A stretch of DNA of 64,000 bases from Maea johnstoni (GCA_963942565.1 OZ012688.1:27435346-27499345), one strand, 5' to 3'; counted from the first letter of the stretch, positions 25,270 through 36,682 are shown. The notes: generated by a model from the sequence alone, not told the origin. A program made the numbers and translations.

Positions 25270-25469
25270 NNNNNNNNNNNNNNNNNNNNNNNNNNNNNNN
25301 NNNNNNNNNNNNNNNNNNNNNNNNNNNNNNNNNNNNNNNNNNNNNNNNNNNNNNNNNNNNNNNNNNNNNNNNNNNNNNNNNNNNNNNNNNNNNNNNNNNN
25401 NNNNNNNNNNNNNNNNNNNNNNNNNNNNNNNNNNNNNNNNNNNNNNNNNNNNNNNNNNNNNNNNNNNNN
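25270..25469. other. Assembly gap, 200 N
   Basis: Exactly 200 N, a fixed-size placeholder. Both sides are C-rich runs followed by TCTG/TCTC microsatellite, so the contigs ended in low-complexity sequence. The flanks resemble each other (a 'TAAAC' plus poly-C, an ACCT spacer, poly-C again, then CTCTTTATCTC or TCTCTGTCTC), so the true gap may be small or may even be an overlap. Confidence 0.99.
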
Positions 25470-25611
25470 GCTCCTCAACCCTAAACCCCCCCCCCCCCTA
25501 CCTACCTACCCCCCCCCCCCCCCTTTTCTCTCTGTCTCTGTCTTCCCCTCTCTCTGTCTATCTCTGTTTGCCTCTCTCTGTCTCTGTATCTCTGTCTCTC
25601 TCTGTCTTTCA
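25470..25611. repeat. Poly-C and TCTG/TCTC low-complexity tract at the right gap edge
   Basis: Poly-C runs separated by TACCTACCTA, then TCTCTGTCTC. It resembles the left edge closely enough to suggest a collapsed or duplicated low-complexity locus. Confidence 0.93.
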
Positions 25612-25723
25612 GGGTAAGGGGACAGCTAACCCCTTCATCCTGGAAAGTGCTAAAACAGACTGACGTATTATGTTGATATCATTCAGCTTTTGGATCTCTC
25701 TGTCTGTCTGTCCGTCCATCCGT

Positions 25724-25782
<59 letters not shown>

Positions 25783-25790
25783 TATAAATA
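25612..25790 (+). repeat. Dispersed repeat with a TCTG/(CT)n tail, second copy
   Basis: GGGGACAGCTAACCCCTTCA, GGAAAGTGCTAAAACAGACT, GATATCATTC, TTTTGGAT, then TCTG and ~55 bases of pure CT. Same body as 23745-23925. Confidence 0.6.
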
Positions 25791-26332
25791 TGATAAAGTT
25801 TGCAGGTTCCACTGTGTAATTTTTCCCTCATCTATTATCATACTATCTCCACAAGCATTGCACACTTTCTGCTCAGTTTCTCATTTATATATAGATCGTA
25901 GAACAATAATTTACAGTAAAAGGCCCCTAAACCTAATAATGAAGTCTGTATACCCCAATCCCTTACTCTTACTGTTTCTTGTTGCTGCACACTGGTCCTC
26001 CTTCCGCTGAAAAGACAGCAGTCAGGAAGAGAAATGGCCGGGCTATAGACTGGAGCCAAGTCTGGCCTGCAAGAATTCAGCTGAATAGGCAAATAAATTG
26101 TTCCATTTCATTGGGAAAACTTGAGCTAAGTGGGTGTGATTTGTTTTGTTGTCTTGTGAAGAGATAGTGGGGAGGTTTTTATGAGAAGCAGAACATCCGG
26201 AAGATAGGCGTTTTTCGCAGTGGCTCAGGACGATGTAGCTCACTCAGTCCAATGGAAGTCAGGAGCCCCAGTTAAGGGGGGACTCTATGTATGTTTTCTA
26301 GGTATAAACACATAAATCTGGATACTGGTGGT

Positions 26333-26590
26333 CATAGTCTTAGTGTGTCTGGCATCTGGGCATCATTTGGACACCCAAACCCTCAAAAATCACCCCTCAT
26401 GACTACCAAAATCTTTGGTAAGAATTTCTTAAAATGTCATTTTCAAGCGTAGAATTGAATTTCTTATCCTCAATATCATTTTCATGACATTTCTAAAGGA
26501 TCATTTGCCTTATATCAATGAGTAACTGCATGCTCATGGTTGAAATCTGAGATTATGAAAAAGAGGACGTCCAAACTTTTTTAATCCTGT
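26333..26590 (+). mobile_element. GTCTTAGCCAG-family MITE, 3'-truncated
   Basis: Left end CATAGTCTTAGTGTG..., CATTTGGACACCCAAACCC and the central landmarks are present. The terminal CTGGCTAAGACC end is missing. Confidence 0.75.
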
Positions 26591-27357
26591 TGATGGCTGT
26601 TGTTGTGAACCCTGTTGTTGGAAATCTATGTAAGGACCCAATCAGGGGACTTCATGCAGATCTTATTGCAATGCATACCAGCAAAATGTTTGAACTCTGA
26701 TGGTTGCCTTTGTAGCCACTTTTTGTGGAAATCTACAGTGGATCTCCAAATAAGTTATAGGCATGCAGGCAATAAAAAATTTCTCATTGCTGGCTTTGTT
26801 GCCTATGTTGGTGGAAATCCATTTGTCAAGTGCAATTTGGAACAATTCTCAGGGTTGAAATGAGTACATGAACATATAAATCCAATCCTTTCGCCTTTTC
26901 GCCATCAGAACTGTAAACTAGTAAACACCGGGAGAATATGTGCTGAAAATTATGTGATTTTGCCTGCATAGTTCTGGTATATTGTGAGTATGGATTATTC
27001 TTAGATATTTGACTTTATATGTGGGTGTTGCATTTTGGTTTGAGTGTGGATATCATTACAATGTTCCACTCTTAAATAAGATGTTCCATGCTATATGTAG
27101 TAGGTGTTGGGTATTGTTTTGAATGTGGATACCAACAAGATGTTCTGAGATTCCCCGTGCCGGCAGTGGGCAATATGTTATCTGTAAGGGAGCAGGTACT
27201 TATGATATTACCTCATAGGGACAAGAAGGGCAAGTGCTCCTCTAGGAGCCCATCTTTCTCATCTAATTACGGGGTCATAGTCAAGTGCCAGGGCATGTAT
27301 TTATACCAACCCATTTGTCTATGAAGCCCTGCTACTTCTGGATTGTGTGGATCAGAC

Positions 27358-27559
27358 TTAACCCTTCCAATGCTGAGGCTACTTTCGTCCAAAGAACAAG
27401 GACACAAAAATTTTAGAAGACCATCTAAACCCTGTCATGGTGGTATTCATTGGATAACTCTCGCTGAGTACTCTCAGATGTGTACCCATTTGCCAGGGTT
27501 TCAGTCATTTTTAAGGTTTTTGTATTAGCAAAATTAGCCACCACCAGCATAAGGGTTAA
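27358..27559 (-). mobile_element. TTAA-type MITE, first family
   Basis: Clean copy with both TTAA sites: TTAACCCTTCCAATGCTGAG at the left, AGCATAAGGGTTAA at the right, 202 bases. Confidence 0.92.
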
Positions 27560-27827
27560 GCATGGTTTCTTGTGGATTTTGTGGATCAGATTTAATGGGC
27601 TGTGTCTCTTTTTTTGGCTTCTTATCATGATTGTTAATGCCATCGCAAAGGTCTTTTTCTTCTCTTTCGGTCGCACGAGGGTCGAGGGGTTCTTGAGCAA
27701 GCTTTTAGAGTTGAACCCCCTTGCCAGAACTGATTAAGGAAATAAATATGTTTGTTTCCTCATGTGACATTTCTGATGGGATGCTCTGTCCAAATTATAA
27801 AGGCACAACATGCTCCAGCCATCGTCC

Positions 27828-28155
27828 TAGCTTGGATTTATAAGATGCCTGTTTGAAACAGGTATCACAAAATTTCTGCCCATCCAGATTTATCTTCTCC
27901 GCTAATGCAAATACTTATACCAACTACATTTGTTATTGAGAGCCTATTGTGTCGAAAGCGCATTTGGCACTTATGCCATTTTTTAGAAAATGGTTAACTA
28001 GGAAAAGATTTGGTTATTTCCACCAAAAAGATCATTTTTAAAAATTCTTTATAGAAGTTTCTTGTCTGAAAAGTACTAAAAAGTAGTTATACAGTAAATT
28101 AGTAACTAATGTTCAAAAGAAAGGCTGGACAGGTCCTGGCTAAGTCCCTTGCTCC
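27828..28155 (-). mobile_element. AAGGCAGG...CCTGCCTT-family TIR element, inverted, degraded ends
   Basis: Shares AAATTTCTGCCCATCC and the GGACAGGTCCTGGCTAAGTC end with the reverse complement of 22649-22982. Confidence 0.6.
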
Positions 28156-28713
28156 AGTTATCGAGAAACACTTACATCTATAAATGAGAAATTGTTCAGA
28201 AGGTCAATTAACTTCTGGAAATAATATACTGTTTTTTTGTGTGTTTTTTTTCAATTTGAAAAGTTTTTTTGTTTTTTTGCACTTCTCAAAACAAACAAAA
28301 AATTCTCATCTCATTTTACATACAAATAGAATGAGAGAGAAAATACAGTAGTTATTATTGTAGTTCTATACCTATCCATGAAGTCCTATGTTCAGCATAG
28401 AGAGGTGTGACAGTAATTACAGGTTTCCTCTCGCCCAGGTAATACTATCTAGGGGTAGTGGCCACGCCGCAGCAGTGACCGGACAGGAAGTGACCGGGGA
28501 GACTGAGCTGTGACGGAATATATTTACTGCTTGGTCACCCGCTGGAACTCTCGTGGTCAAACAAGCTGACCGCCACAACCAGATTCCTACCTAACTCACA
28601 CACTTATTGCATTTCTCTAGGTATCGAATATCCCTCGCCTGCAGTAATTGGGATTTGTAGTAAGGTCTGATTTGAACTATTCCTCCCACTTTCTCAGTTA
28701 CCTTACTCTCTCC

Positions 28714-28911
28714 TTAACTCTCATGCTGCTGGTGCGTAAAATGGCCAGTACAAAATGATGCAAAAGAAACAACTAAAAATTGACTGAAACCGTGGCATAT
28801 GGTTACTCATCTGAGAGGATGAATACCAACATGACAGGGTTTAGATGGTTTTCAAAAATCTTTGCATCCTTGTGCTTTGGACAAAAGTAGCCTCAGCATT
28901 GGAAGGGTTAA
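28714..28911 (+). mobile_element. TTAA-type MITE, first family
   Basis: TTAA at both ends, 198 bases. A small internal deletion removes part of the AGTACTCAGCGAGAGC segment. Confidence 0.9.
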
Positions 28912-28989
28912 ACGATATGTGTCTATGAGTGATTGCCCTTCTCGAATCCAGATAGTGGATTCCCTTACAGACAGGGTCTATTTTGTAGA

Positions 28990-29140
28990 AGGATAGTATT
29001 CGTTATTTCAATAAGTAAATATGTGTTTGTTGTGAATGGTATATGAGTATATTCTGGTCTACCTTGAAAAGTGGGACGCCCCAAAATTTTGCAATTGCCA
29101 ATTTTGGGTAGCCTATTTCGAAATTCTGGCTAAGACCCTG
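28990..29140 (+). mobile_element. GTCTTAGCCAG-family MITE, right-half fragment
   Basis: From the TTTCAATAAGTAAATATG segment to AAATTCTGGCTAAGACCCTG. The left half is absent. Confidence 0.7.
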
Positions 29141-29171
29141 TATGACACAAAGTTGAGGTCACAGGTATCAT

Positions 29172-29220
29172 AGATCCAGATGACAATTTCAAGAGAATCA
29201 CTTTAGCATCAATGAGTTAA
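29172..29220 (+). mobile_element. TTAA-type MITE, second family, right-end fragment
   Basis: GATCCAGATGACAATTTC then GCATCAATGAGTTAA resembles the right 50 bases of 9901-10134. Confidence 0.45.
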
Positions 29221-29446
29221 TCTACTGCCAAATGTAGCAAAAGTGGCTATTAAACATGTGTCTAGCCATAATGGACGTCTGGTGCTGAAAGGGGTTAAGT
29301 TTGATAACATTGTATTTTCAATTTTCAATCACAATCTCAGGTGCAGTGGGAGTTATATCTCCAAATCACCCTTACAATTAAGGTGTCAGCTCTTAAAGAC
29401 TCTTAAAGACTGTGTTGTGTTAATCCCCATACAGCCAGGTATGGTC

Positions 29447-29775
29447 TTTAAGGAGAGACAGGTAATTAAACCAATTAGGGGGCGGGCCTCCTTAAGGCAA
29501 TGTTAAACCCTTATGCTGCTGGTGGCTAATTTGGCCAATACAAAATGATACAAAAAACCCTAGAAAATTACTGAAACCCTGGCAAATGGGTACTCATCTG
29601 AAAGTACTCAGCGAGAGCTTTCCAATAATTATCAACATGACATGATTTAGATGGTTTTCAGAAATCTTTGTGCCCTTATGACTTGGACATAAGTAGTCTC
29701 AGCATTGAAAGGTTTAAGGAGAGACAGGTAAGTAAGCCAATTAAGGGGCGGGCCACCTTAAGGCAATCTGTTAAG
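29447..29775 (+). repeat. Direct repeat (~57 bases) on both sides of a MITE
   Basis: AAGGAGAGACAGGTAA, CCAATTA, GGGGCGGGCC and CCTTAAGGCAAT occur at 29449-29502 and again at 29715-29770, with the MITE 29503-29717 between them. Confidence 0.88.
29503..29717 (+). mobile_element. TTAA-type MITE, first family, between direct repeats
   Basis: TTAAACCCTTATGCTGCTGG to GCATTGAAAGGTTTAA, 215 bases with all landmarks. Confidence 0.9.
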
Positions 29776-29956
29776 GGACGACTGTTCCTCGTTATGCTAT
29801 TACTGGCCCCTAAGAGAGCTCATTAATTAAGTGGCTTATTGATTGTACACCAATAGACTGTGTGAGATACCAGTGTACACTGTTTTACCTGTCCCCAGTG
29901 ATATCTATTCTCACACCTGAGCTTGGTGTTCATTATCATTAGTCCAGTGTGCATTG

Positions 29957-30288
29957 CAGGGTCTTAGCCAGGATTTAGAAACTGGGTGCCCAAAAATGAC
30001 TAAGTACTGTAAAATTTTTGGGCGTCCTCTTTTTCATAAAAGACCACAATATACTCTGATTTCAACTTGAAACATTTATTAATTTATTGAATTAAAGCAT
30101 GATATCCTTATACAATGTCATAGGAATTATATTGAGATGAAAAAATTCAATTACATGCTTGAGATTGACATTTGACATTTGGGTGTCCTATTAGGGATTG
30201 ACATTTGACATTTGGGTGTCCTATTAGGGACACATTGTAAGAGTCTGGGTGTCACAATGACACCCAGACACCCTGCTGACCAAGACTG
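29957..30288 (-). mobile_element. GTCTTAGCCAG-family MITE, inverted, with an internal duplication
   Basis: Starts CAGGGTCTTAGCCAGGATTT and ends ACACCCTGCTGACCAAGACT. A ~33-base segment (GATTGACATTTGACATTTGG onward) is duplicated in tandem near 30165-30235. Confidence 0.85.
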
Positions 30289-30319
30289 GTTCCTGTCTGG
30301 GTTTTTCCCAGGATGTATT

Positions 30320-30440
30320 ATTTCAAGGTGAAAAAATTCAATTATTTTATTGAATTTGAGTTATTGGACATTTTGCTGTCCTGAGGGGTGATATTTGAGG
30401 GTTAGAAAGACACCCAGACGCCCTGCTGGCTAAGACTATC
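30320..30440 (-). mobile_element. GTCTTAGCCAG-family MITE, half copy, inverted
   Basis: AAGGTGAAAAAATTCAATTA to CGCCCTGCTGGCTAAGACTA, the left half of the family in reverse orientation, directly after a nearly full copy. Confidence 0.75.
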
Positions 30441-31317
30441 TAACACCTGAGCTAGGTATTCATTATCATTAGTCCAGGTGACCTGTGTTCTTACCATAGC
30501 AGCCAGGTAAGGGTCCAGGAATGTCTGGACCACCCTTGGGAAGGACAATGCACTTCCCTATAGGATGATGATGATATTTGTTCTAGGTAATCATGACCAT
30601 TGTCCTATACTCATCTCTGCCCCATTGGACTCAACTGGGAACATTTTTATAGTGCCCCCATAAAAATGTCAGTGGGGTGCCTTTCAAGGGGCCATCAGGG
30701 TAACGATGATGAGCCCCATTCCAGGGTCCCCTTTTTAAAGAAAAGGGTATTAGGGGATCTGTGTATACCCACTGGGGCACAGTGATCTCTTTAGTTGTTT
30801 TTGTTGTTACCCAGAGAAGGAATGTCCATTCATTCATTCTCTTGTTCCTTATTTGGTAATGATGATGATAATGATGATGATATTTATCCTCATCCCCAAA
30901 TCCTTTGTGATCTTACAATCTTACAACCCATGCGGTTTGTACTGTGGTCACCACATCCGTATCAAACCAGCCAAAGCGGTTGGGTCGTAAAAACCGGTGG
31001 ATATTAGCCGCATAGAATACCTGGCATGTTCTTACATTTAATACCTGCACTAATGACAGTTTTATGGAAATTCCTGCACCACATTAGAAATTTCCCCCTC
31101 CATCAAACTACCCTGGGTTAACCAGGTGTACAAAGGGGTGGTAATTGAAACCCTGAATGGTCGTACCGGTGATGGGTATTTCATGTTTCGGCTCAGCCCC
31201 ACTACTACTCGGGGTGGCTTTTCAATTAGGGCGTACCCCATAATGATCATGGGAACTAGAAGGTTCATTGGGCTAATGGTGGTTACCGTAAAATAGCCAT
31301 CTAATAGTGCATGCTTT

Positions 31318-31572
31318 CTGGTAACTGTATAGGTCGATGATGGGTAGCCATTGATGTAACAGTACAGGTGTGTGTGTTAGCAGTTATACAGGCACAGGTA
31401 CCCTACGGGTATAGCAAGTTATACATTTAATTCAAGCATTTCAGGTAACTGTTTAAAGGTAGATGATGGGTAGCCATTGATGTAACAGTACAGGTGTGTG
31501 TGTTAGCAGTTATACAGGTAATACAGGCATTGGTACCCTAAGGGTACAACAATTTATACATTTAACTCATGC
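31318..31572. repeat. Two-unit ~125-base tandem repeat
   Basis: GATGATGGGTAGCCATTGAT, GTAACAGTACAGGTGTGTG and TTAGCAGTTATACAGG occur twice. Confidence 0.92.
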
Positions 31573-31607
31573 TTTAACAGTCAACTGACTTAAGGTCCAA
31601 TCAGGGT

Positions 31608-31745
31608 CTTAGCCAGTACTTTAAAATGCCTATCAGTTACCACAGAATTTCTGCCCATCCAGATTTAGCTACTCAGCTACCTTAATTGCTTATACCAAGT
31701 ACATTTTATAGCCCTCGGTTCAATTCAAGGGCAATTGCAGTCATA
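31608..31745 (-). mobile_element. AAGGCAGG...CCTGCCTT-family fragment
   Basis: CAGGGTCTTAGCCAGTACTT then AGAATTTCTGCCCATCCAGA and CTACTCAGCTACC, matching the copy at 27828-28155. Confidence 0.5.
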
Positions 31746-31907
31746 ATGAACCAGATCTTTATTGAACTCAGGTGTGAAACTTTATGGCTGTCTTAATTTT
31801 AACAGCACTAAATAGAAAGCTGTTTTTGTCTTGTTTCAGCTCCGACCACACTGGTATTCACAATTAAATATGAAGTTTATCTGATGTCTATGCACTTTTG
31901 TGGATTT

Positions 31908-32137
31908 TAGGACACTGAAAATGCTCAGATTAATACTATAAACATATATTTACTTATAAAAATGTCATGGGAATCATATTGAGGTGAAAAAGGCCAATTC
32001 TATGCTTGAATTTGACATTTTGAGAAATTACTCACAAAATATTTTGCGTGTCCTGAGGGGTTCTTTTTGAGGCTTTGGATGTCCAAATGACACCCAAACA
32101 CCCTGATAGCTTAGACTATCTCTGCCTTTACCAAGAG
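31908..32137 (-). mobile_element. GTCTTAGCCAG-family MITE with flank, unit 1 of a tandem cluster
   Basis: Family body in reverse (CATGGGAATCATATTGAGGT, GTCCTGAGGGG, GACACCCAAACACCC, TTAGACTA), followed by a CTGCCTTTACCAAGAG flank that recurs after the next copies. Confidence 0.8.
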
Positions 32138-32179
32138 CTGTGTTTTGGACGAAAGTAGTCTTAGCATTGGAAGGGTTAA
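32138..32179 (+). mobile_element. TTAA-type MITE, first family, right-end fragment
   Basis: GTTTTGGACGAAAGTAGTC and GCATTGGAAGGGTTAA only. It lies between two copies of the other family. Confidence 0.8.
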
Positions 32180-32324
32180 GAAACTCCTCACAAAAACATG
32201 GGTGTCCCAAGGGGTGATTTTTGAGGTTTTGGGTGTCCAAATGACACCCAAATGCCCTGCTAATTAAGACTATGTCTGCCTCTATGAAGAGTTACTGTCA
32301 GGTGAGATAAGCCAGGGAATGGAG
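32180..32324 (-). mobile_element. GTCTTAGCCAG-family MITE with flank, unit 2 of a tandem cluster
   Basis: Left-half copy (GGGTGTCCCAAGGGGTGA to CCCTGCTAATTAAGACTATG) followed by the flank CTGCCTCTATGAAGAG, GTCAGGTGAGATAAGCC. Confidence 0.8.
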
Positions 32325-32677
32325 CAGGGTCTTAGCCAGGATTTAGAAAATGGGTGGCCAAAATTGGCAAAAGTAAAATTTCTAAAATTTCCAAATTTTT
32401 AGTGGGGAACCCAATATGCTCAGGTTTCAACCATAAACATGTATATATTTATCAAAACAAGGCATACTGTGCTCATGGAAATTATATGGAGATGAAAAAA
32501 AATCAATTATATGCTTGAGATTGCCATTTTGAAAATTCCTCACAATAATATTTGGGAGTCCTGATGGGTGATTTTTGAGGGTCTGGGTGTCCAAATGACA
32601 TCCAAACGCCCTGCTAATTAAGACTATGTCTGCCTCTATCAAGAGTCCCTGTCAGGTGAGATAAGCCAGAGAATGGA
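32325..32677 (-). mobile_element. GTCTTAGCCAG-family MITE with flank, unit 3 of a tandem cluster
   Basis: Near-complete inverted copy (32325-32628) followed again by CTGCCTCTATCAAGAG and GTCAGGTGAGATAAGCC. The flank is non-element sequence, so MITE and flank were duplicated together. Confidence 0.85.
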
Positions 32678-33014
32678 GTAGAGTGAGGTCCCTGCGGGAG
32701 GGTAGGATATCATTAATTACAGGTGAACGGTTAAAAGTTGCCAAATAGGTGATGTAAGGGGTGATTAGGAAAAGTGCGATGCTCTTCCCAGATAACTGAT
32801 CTTTCTCCTCAATCACATCAACAAGACCAACAAAAGGTGTAAGGGTGAGATAGTAAGTGTCGGACAAGTGGGTGCACGGCCTAGGGGCATGCCACCCTAA
32901 ACACCCTTAAGCACCCTCGAACCCGTACCCATACCCAAATACCTGCCATTCATTAAGGGCTAATCATATTAGTGGCCATTTACCTGCTATTGTCTCAGTG
33001 GCTATTAGTGAGGG

Positions 33015-33540
33015 CTTAGCCTGATGTGATACCCCTCTACCCCGGTTTAGCACCCCATAAGAATGGGTAATCTCATCAGTTTCTCTATAGCTGATGTGAA
33101 ACCCCTGTACCCGAATTTAGCACCCTGTACCAATAGGTAATCAAAACAGTTATTTTGACTGATGTGATACCCACCTCTACTCTGTAAGGATATGTAATCT
33201 AAATGGTTATTTTGACTGATGTGATACCCCTATACCCTGTTGTAGTACCCTGTAAGAATAGGTAATCTCATCAGTTTCTCTACCTGATGTGATACCCTCT
33301 TCTACCCCCAACTTAGCACCCTGTATGGGTAGGTAATCGAAACAGTGATGTGATACCCCTCTACCCGAGTTAAGCACCCTGTAAGGATATGTAATCTAAA
33401 TAGTTATTTTGACTGATGTGATACCCTTATACCCTGTTGTAGTACCCTGTAAGAATGTGTAATCTCATCATTCACATGCCTAATGTGATACCCGTGTACC
33501 CCAAATCTGCACCCTGTAAATACCTGTAATCTTATTAGAG
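33015..33540. repeat. ~65-70-base minisatellite, about eight units
   Basis: Units read CTGATGTGATACCCCTCTAC, a TTTAGCACCCTGTAAG core and GTAATCTCATCAGTT or GTAATCTAAATAGTTATTTT. Two endings alternate, suggesting a higher-order dimer. Confidence 0.92.
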
Positions 33541-34062
33541 AAATCTTGCACAGGTGTAAATCTAGTCTGGACTGATAGGGCAAGAATTGCCAATGTCTGA
33601 GCTAGTATTCTGTAAACATGGGGCTAGTGTGTAATGATTGAACTTTTTACTTTATGATAGGTGTTTGCATTTTAGAGCTTCATTTACATCCTGACACAGT
33701 AGTATACTATTGATAGAAGAGATAACCAGTTGTTCAGGTTATTTAGATCTTGCAAGTTGTGTTGTAGAACCAAAGCTGCCCATGTACAAAACAAATTGAG
33801 TATGCAGCATCGATGTACATTACCTAGGTTATGTAGATCTCTGGTATGCATTTAGCTTTGAGAATATAGCGTTTCATAACAATAGGTTGTTTATACTTGG
33901 AATATCAGTTCTCACCATAGAAGCTAGGCAAAAATTAGGTAACATCAGAAAAGTCTAAAAGATCAGTGTGATTGCAAATAGGAGTTTTTGAAGTTAATAA
34001 AATCCTCATGTGCCTGAATTACTTATTCCTCCTTTTCTCAATTGCAAAGAATGTAATGTGCT

Positions 34063-34790
34063 AGGAATGAAATTAAGTAATTGTAGATGATAAAAAAATC
34101 ACTTTGAAAGCAATTTTAAAAAGATAAAGAAGAAAAAGGATACGTAAATGTAAATAAGTTATTGAAAATGAAAGGAAAAAACTTTTAATGTTAATTTTTT
34201 TCAAATAAAATAGGATATGCAGAATCTGTTTGATTGCCATAGATAATGAGCTGGGCATAAAGTTTGACTTATTGCTGTTTTATTAGCATACATCAGTAAA
34301 ATTCAGTATTTGATGTAGGTCGAGGTTGGGAGCAAAAAGATAAATAAAAATAGGATACGTAAATGTAAATAAGTAATTGAAAATGAAAAGAAAATCACTT
34401 AGATATCAATTCAAAAAGAAATAGGATTTATTAATATAAATAAGATATTGAAAATGAAAAAAACAACTTTTATTGTCAATTTCTTTCAAATAAGATAGGA
34501 TATGCAGACTGTTTGATTGCCATGGATAATGTGCCGGGCATAAAGTTTGACTTATTGCTGTTTTATTAGCATACATCAGTATTTGATGTAGGGCGAGGTT
34601 GGTAGCAAAAAGATAAATACAAATAGAATATGTAAATGTAAATAAGTAATTGAAAATGAAAAAAAAACTTTTAATGTCAATTCTTTTCAAATAGATATGC
34701 AGAATCAGTTTGATGGCTTTAGATAATGTGCTGGGCATAAAGTTTGACTTATTGCTGTTTTATTAGCATACATCAGTATTTGATGTAGGG
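34063..34790. repeat. Long-unit tandem repeat (three copies, ~195-285 bases)
   Basis: GGGCATAAAGTTTGACTTAT and TTATTAGCATACATCAGT occur near 34255, 34538 and 34733, each preceded by AATGTAAATAAGT and TTGAAAATGAAA blocks. Strongly A/T-rich. Confidence 0.9.
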
Positions 34791-34889
34791 GAGTCCGTGA
34801 GCAGAGCAGGATGGTATGACGCAGGCTGGCAGGGGGCCCGTACTGTACAGAAACAGCTGCTCTTTATGGCCATTCTCAATTCAAAACCA

Positions 34890-35170
34890 AACGAGAATTA
34901 TCACACTATGCTAATTTTTACTCTCATGTATTAAAAGCTAAAACTTTCGCTGTGTGGGGTAATATTGAAGACATGAAAGCTGCATTTTCATTCCACCAAT
35001 GCAGTTAAGAAGAACATTCAAATCACCCATCAGAATTATCAGACTATGCTAATTTTTACTGTCATGTATTAAAAGCAAACCCCCTGTTAAAATGTCTATG
35101 TGGGGTAATATCGAAGACATGAAAGCTGCATTTTCATACCACCTACACAATTAAGAAAACCATTCAGAGC
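34890..35170. repeat. Two-unit ~137-base tandem repeat
   Basis: AATTATCACACTATGCTAAT, TCATGTATTAAAAGC, GTGTGGGGTAATATTGAAGA and CATGAAAGCTGCATTTTCAT repeat in order. Confidence 0.92.
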
Positions 35171-35454
35171 ACCCATGCTTTTCTGATTTTATGTGCGTCA
35201 CATATGGGTACCTATTTGAAATACCCTTCATAGAATTTGTTAAATCTTAATGTCACCCTCTATTTCTTGTCACAATATACAATACACTTTAATAGTACAT
35301 AGTTTGGTCACAGTGGTTTACATTTGATTTTTTGGGGCAAGTTTCCCTCTTGGAAGGTAGCCTGAGAAATCTGGTTGCTCATTATATAAGTTTTTTGTTT
35401 TTGTACATTCATATTTTTGTATGTATATGTTAACATCAATCCTCCATTTTGCCT

Positions 35455-35473
35455 GGGGGGGGGGGGGGGGGGG
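35455..35473 (+). repeat. Poly-G run (19 G)
   Basis: Uninterrupted G run. Confidence 0.95.
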
Positions 35474-35863
35474 AAACCACAAGTGGGATTGATACCAGTA
35501 CTCGAAACAATTTATCAATATCAAATAGGAAAAAAGTATCATATCATTTAAGATCTTTCCTACCGAAACTGCTCAACACTATAAAATTGACTAACTGCTA
35601 CATGGACATCTTCACACGATGGCAGTTCGCTATTTATTAGCGAAAGTTGACTGTGCTGAATATACCAATTTTAAGTCGCTGGGAGGCAGGAAGTACAGTT
35701 AAAAATATCCTTAAGATATCATACCATTATGGATCATCCATATTATATTGTAACTCAAAAAAATTGAAAGATGCCAATGCCTACTGCACAATGTGAAGTT
35801 GAGTGGCTTTAAGGGAGTGGGCACTTGGCAACCATTTATTGTGTAAGCTGGTTGATATATCAA

Positions 35864-35976
35864 CATGGTCTTAGCCAGCAGGGCATCTGGGTGTCTTTTT
35901 GGACACTGAAACCCTTAAAAGGCACCCCTCAGGAAGTCCCTGTATATCAATATTTTGGGCTGAGAGTAATTTTCAT
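35864..35976 (+). mobile_element. GTCTTAGCCAG-family MITE, left-end fragment
   Basis: CATGGTCTTAGCCAGCAGGG, TCTGGGTGTC, GGACACTG and CACCCCTCAGGA. The right two thirds are missing. Confidence 0.75.
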
Positions 35977-36282
35977 TAGGAGTGTGGTACATGTTATTGT
36001 CCCATCACGGCCCTGCCTTATCCACTGGCATGTCCCCCCACTCAGCCCCCTCCTACAAATAGCTTTTTTATGTGACAGGGGGGCCCCTCAATCATCCCCC
36101 GTCCAGGCCCCCTGACACACCCCTCAATGCCTTGATGGCCGCTTCATGGAAATTACAGACGTGCTGTTTTAATTTGGTTCTCAATTAGCGAACATGAGGA
36201 GAGTGGTCGAGCACTAAGCCGGCCAGGTGAGAGAATGACACACCTGAGTTAACGAGCTGCCAGGTGTGGCCCCTTCTCCTCG

Positions 36283-36486
36283 TTAACCCTTTCAATGCTG
36301 GTGGACAATTTGGTCAAAAAAATTGTTGGAAAAAACCTTAAAAATGACTGAAACACTGGCAAATGTGTACTCATATGAGAGTACTCAGTGAGAGCTATCT
36401 AATGAATACCAACATGACAGTGTTTGGATAGTTTTCAAAGATTTTTGTATTTTGGACAAAGGTAGCCTCAGCATTGAAAGGGTTAA
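36283..36486 (+). mobile_element. TTAA-type MITE, first family
   Basis: TTAACCCTTTCAATGCTGG to GCATTGAAAGGGTTAA, 204 bases, so the two ends match for about 15 bases. Confidence 0.9.
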
Positions 36487-36682
36487 GGCCCTGACAGCAG
36501 CTACAATGTGTGGACAAGGGTATTGCATACCGCAACATGGGTACATGGGTATCACCATGGCACCCTTGGCATTTTGGGGTGCTCATGCTAATGGGTCTTT
36601 GATCAGTCGTGGTTATGGGGTGGTCTGTGGGGTCAGGTGGGTGGGGTAATCCTTAATTATGTGAATACTCTATACCCATACC

